64,000 nucleotides of DNA from Stercoripulliclostridium_A sp964480195 (GTDB taxonomy: Bacteria > Bacillota > Clostridia > Christensenellales > DTU072), in NCBI GenBank assembly GCA_964480195.1, contig CAYZOJ010000001.1, positions 8,888 to 72,887 on the forward strand, written 5' to 3'. Under the pieces are notes generated by a model. The model had not been told where the DNA came from and searched no databases. It saw only the letters and a program-made list of their open reading frames with translations. This document shows, piece by piece, positions 61,476-64,000 of the stretch (position 1 is its first letter; each line of letters opens with the position of its first letter). Position numbers and translations under genes: made by a program.

Positions 61476-64000
61476 ATGGAAAAACAGAAATTCGACATAT
61501 ACGGCATGACTTGTTCGGCGTGTAGCGCGCGGGTCGAAAAAGTCGTCAGAGAACTCGACGGCGTAAAAGACGTAAGTGTAAATCTTTTGACGAACTCAAT
61601 GGTCGCGGAATGGGAGTCGCCTCTCGACGCAGACGCTATCATTAAAGCCGTGCGCGGAGCAGGATACGACGCCTCCGTTTTCGGCTCCAAACGCGGGAAC
61701 AAAAAAGTCAATCCCACTCTCGTTCTTCTTATCCGCCTTATAGTTTCGGCTATCCTTTTGGTTCCGCTGATGTACGTATCCATGGGACACCTGATGTTCG
61801 GGTGGTACCTGCCCGAAAGCTTTGCGGGAAACCCTCTTGCGATTGCCGGATACGAGCTTGCGTTTTCGTTTGCGATAATTTGCATAAACTACAAGTTCTT
61901 CGTTTCGGGCGTTAAAAGCCTTTTGAAACGCGCGCCCAATATGGATACTCTCGTTTCGATGGGGAGCGGGATTTCGTTTATATACAGCGTCGCGCTGATG
62001 ATAAAGGCGGGAGTCCGTCCCGAAGAGGCTACGCACATCGTGCACGGACTTTATTTTGAGTCGGCGGCAATGATTCTTGTGCTTATTACCCTCGGAAAAA
62101 CTCTCGAGTCTTACAGTAAAGGCAAAACCACTTCCGCGATAAAAGGTCTTATGAAACTCGCTCCGCAAACGGCAAGCGTCATTCGTAACGGCAAAGAAGA
62201 GCAAATCCCCGCCACGGATCTTGTGGTCGGCGACATCTTTCTCGTGCGCCCCGGCGAACACTTCCCTGCAGACGGCGTAATCATAGACGGAACGTCGACG
62301 GTGGACGAATCGTCGGTTACCGGCGAAAGTATGCCGATTGACAAAGAACCGAACTCAGAAGTCATTTCGGGCACGACAAACATCGACGGGTTCCTTACCG
62401 TGCGCGCGGTCAAGGTCGGCGCAGATACCGCCCTCGGCAAAATAATCAAACTCGTGGAAGACGCCTCTTCGTCGAAAGCGCCCATTGCCAAAATCGCTGA
62501 CAAAGTTTCGGGGATTTTCGTTCCCGGAGTAATCGCCGTCGCGACATTGACGTTTATAATTTGGATTGCCGTAAGTAAAGATTTTTCCGCGTCCCTAACT
62601 CACGGAATCAGCGTTCTTGTGATAAGTTGCCCTTGCGCTTTGGGCTTGGCAACACCTGTCGCCATAATGGTAGGTAACGGAAAAGGCGCAAAAAACGGTA
62701 TCCTGTTTAAGACGGCAACCGCGCTCGAAGCCTCGGGAAAAGCCGACGTCGTAGTCCTCGACAAAACCGGGACAATAACAAAAGGCAAACCGATTGTTAC
62801 CGATACGGTATCTTTATCAGACTATTCGGATACCCAAATCCTCGAATATGCAGTAGCTCTCGAATCGGGTAGCGAACACCCTATCGCTCGCGCAATCGTC
62901 AAAAAAGCAGACGACCTCAAGCTCCGCACCCCCGAAGTCAAAAACTTTACAAACCTCGCGGGACACGGTTTACGCGGTGAGGTCGACGGAAGAAACGTCC
63001 TTCTCGGGAACCGCGCTCTTTTGGAGTCGCACGGCATTGACGCGCCCGACGCGTTCCGAGCGGGAACGACACTCGCCGAACAAGGAAAGACGCCGTTATA
63101 TCTCGCCGTTGACAATTCGGTTATCGGAGTAATCGCGGTCGCGGACGAAGTTAAGCCCGACAGCGCAAATGCAATCCAAACTCTTAAATCAATGGGTTTG
63201 CGCGTCGTAATGCTCACCGGGGACAACGCACTAAGCGCGCAAGCTGTCGCTAAAAAAGTCGGCGTCGACGCGGTAATTGCGGACGTTCTGCCCGAAGAAA
63301 AAGACGGAGTACTTCGCGCCCTACAAAAACACGGTAAAACTATAATGGTCGGCGACGGAATAAACGATGCTCCCGCTTTGACGAGAGCCGACGTCGGTAT
63401 AGCTATCGGCGCGGGTACGGATATTGCAATAGATTCCGCCGATGTCGTTTTGATGAAATCGGAGCTTTCGGACGTGGCAAGAGCGATTACCCTTTCCCGC
63501 AGAACGCTTACGAACATTAAGGAAAACCTCTTCTGGGCATTCATCTATAACTGCATTTGCATTCCGATTGCCGCAGGTGCGTTAAGTATGCCCCCGTTGA
63601 ACATTACCCTCGACCCGATGTACGGAGCAGCTGCTATGAGCCTTTCGAGCGTTTGCGTGGTCATGAACGCCCTAAGACTCAACCTTATAAATCTCGACAA
63701 ACACACAAACCGCAAAAATCCTAAAATCGAATTGGATATAGCTAAAATATTGACGGAGGCGCATACTTTCTCCGAACAAAACAACACTAAAAACAAGGGC
63801 GACGCGGAATGCGCCTGCGATACCGCCCGAAAAGGAGACAAATCTATGTTAAAAACCATTCAAATCGAAGGTATGATGTGCATGCACTGTGTAGCTCACG
63901 TTCAAAAAGCATTAAGCGCGCTTGAGGGAGTCACTGTAAAAGACGTTTCTCTCGAAAACAAAAATGCCGTTGTGGAAGTCGAAAATGTCAACGATGAAAC
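61476..64000 (+). CDS. copA: Copper-exporting P1B-type ATPase CopA with C-terminal CopZ-like domain (runs off window)
   Basis: Integral membrane Cu(I) pump. N-terminal heavy-metal-binding domain with GMTCSAC (Cys13, Cys16); membrane helices from about residue 88; CPC metal motif at 385-387 (ISCPCALG); phosphorylation motif DKTGT at Asp429; HP motif in GSEHPIARAI; GDGINDAP at 626-633; last helices with YNCICIPIAAGALSMPP and MSLSSVCVVMNALRLN, the CopA signature. Most CopA proteins end soon after this. Here the frame stays open through a linker with CAC (near residue 778) into another heavy-metal domain, GMMCMHC (Cys802, Cys805). Met791 at the start of that domain has its own GGAG 8 bases upstream. 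No stop occurs before the window end. Confidence 0.93.
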   Translation, partial: MEKQKFDIYGMTCSACSARVEKVVRELDGVKDVSVNLLTNSMVAEWESPLDADAIIKAVRGAGYDASVFGSKRGNKKVNPTLVLLIRLIVSAILLVPLMYVSMGHLMFGWYLPESFAGNPLAIAGYELAFSFAIICINYKFFVSGVKSLLKRAPNMDTLVSMGSGISFIYSVALMIKAGVRPEEATHIVHGLYFESAAMILVLITLGKTLESYSKGKTTSAIKGLMKLAPQTASVIRNGKEEQIPATDLVVGDIFLVRPGEHFPADGVIIDGTSTVDESSVTGESMPIDKEPNSEVISGTTNIDGFLTVRAVKVGADTALGKIIKLVEDASSSKAPIAKIADKVSGIFVPGVIAVATLTFIIWIAVSKDFSASLTHGISVLVISCPCALGLATPVAIMVGNGKGAKNGILFKTATALEASGKADVVVLDKTGTITKGKPIVTDTVSLSDYSDTQILEYAVALESGSEHPIARAIVKKADDLKLRTPEVKNFTNLAGHGLRGEVDGRNVLLGNRALLESHGIDAPDAFRAGTTLAEQGKTPLYLAVDNSVIGVIAVADEVKPDSANAIQTLKSMGLRVVMLTGDNALSAQAVAKKVGVDAVIADVLPEEKDGVLRALQKHGKTIMVGDGINDAPALTRADVGIAIGAGTDIAIDSADVVLMKSELSDVARAITLSRRTLTNIKENLFWAFIYNCICIPIAAGALSMPPLNITLDPMYGAAAMSLSSVCVVMNALRLNLINLDKHTNRKNPKIELDIAKILTEAHTFSEQNNTKNKGDAECACDTARKGDKSMLKTIQIEGMMCMHCVAHVQKALSALEGVTVKDVSLENKNAVVEVENVNDE
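63834..63848 (+). promoter_or_regulatory. Internal ribosome site and in-frame ATG (possible free CopZ start)
   Basis: AAAGGAGACAAATCT-ATG: GGAG at 63834-63837, 8 bases, ATG at 63846. The ATG is in frame with copA and begins a complete heavy-metal-binding domain (LKTIQIEGMMCMHC), so a separate copper chaperone could be translated from the same mRNA. Confidence 0.6.

Overview
The window looks like a scaffold from a metagenome-assembled genome of an uncultured gut-type Clostridia bacterium (Firmicutes). The clues are: UvrC and DnaE of Gram-positive type, strong AGGAGG-type ribosome sites, clear sigma-A promoters with 17 bp spacers, many lipoprotein or signal-peptide surface proteins carrying Big_3/MBG/GLUG repeats, several glycoside hydrolases, and a run of exactly 100 N at 57134-57233 that marks a scaffold join. 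A Christensenellales-like origin is a guess from style, not a proven assignment.

Layout. 1-4.7 kb holds housekeeping genes: the 3' part of dnaE, a Cof-type HAD phosphatase overlapping uvrC, and a tRNA-Glu(CTC) beside an array of tiny hairpins. 4.7-8 kb has a TetR regulator divergent from an S15/CocE-like hydrolase and a HXXEE membrane protein, with an operator palindrome and interlocked promoters between them. 8-19.4 kb is one gene for a 3786-residue surface lipoprotein. 19.4-20.3 kb is a dense repeat region: hairpin arrays, a terminal-inverted-repeat element, a 144-nt structured element and a long inverted repeat. 20.3-29.9 kb (minus strand) is one probable operon: Big_3 lipoprotein, class III aminotransferase, a degenerate and an intact class II aldolase, a GPH-type sugar symporter, and a catalytically dead RAYT-like protein. 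30-42.3 kb (minus) is a second operon: GLUG/MBG surface protein, citrate synthase-like protein, GH20, GDPD-like protein, Gfo/Idh/MocA oxidoreductase and a six-hairpin glycosidase. 42.3-43.1 kb is a second repeat region with a second copy of the 144-nt element and inverted repeat. 43.1-50.1 kb (minus): a GLUG membrane protein, GH2 beta-galactosidase and a GH123/DUF6067-like protein. 50.3-57 kb (minus): three tandem paralogous membrane-anchored proteins led by a VanZ-like protein with a large Ig-like insertion. 57.1-61 kb (minus): a deoxysugar operon of L-fucose isomerase, rhamnulokinase and rhamnulose-1-phosphate aldolase (interrupted by the gap). 61.1-64 kb (plus): csoR and a copper P-type ATPase with a typical CsoR operator; the ATPase reading frame continues into a CopZ-like domain preceded by an internal ribosome site.

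How it fits together: the organism appears to harvest complex host or plant glycans. Three catabolic operons each begin, behind a recognisable promoter, with a large repeat-rich surface protein, followed by hydrolases or sugar enzymes. The most unusual signals are (i) two 144-nt copies of a structured element with three compensatory base-pair changes in one helix, each joined to a long inverted repeat that runs into the stop codon of the neighbouring gene; (ii) hairpin arrays in which stems differ but linkers and stem order are conserved, next to a RAYT-like protein that has lost its HUH motif; and (iii) several enzyme homologues missing key residues (class II aldolase, citrate synthase, GDPD-like, S15 hydrolase).
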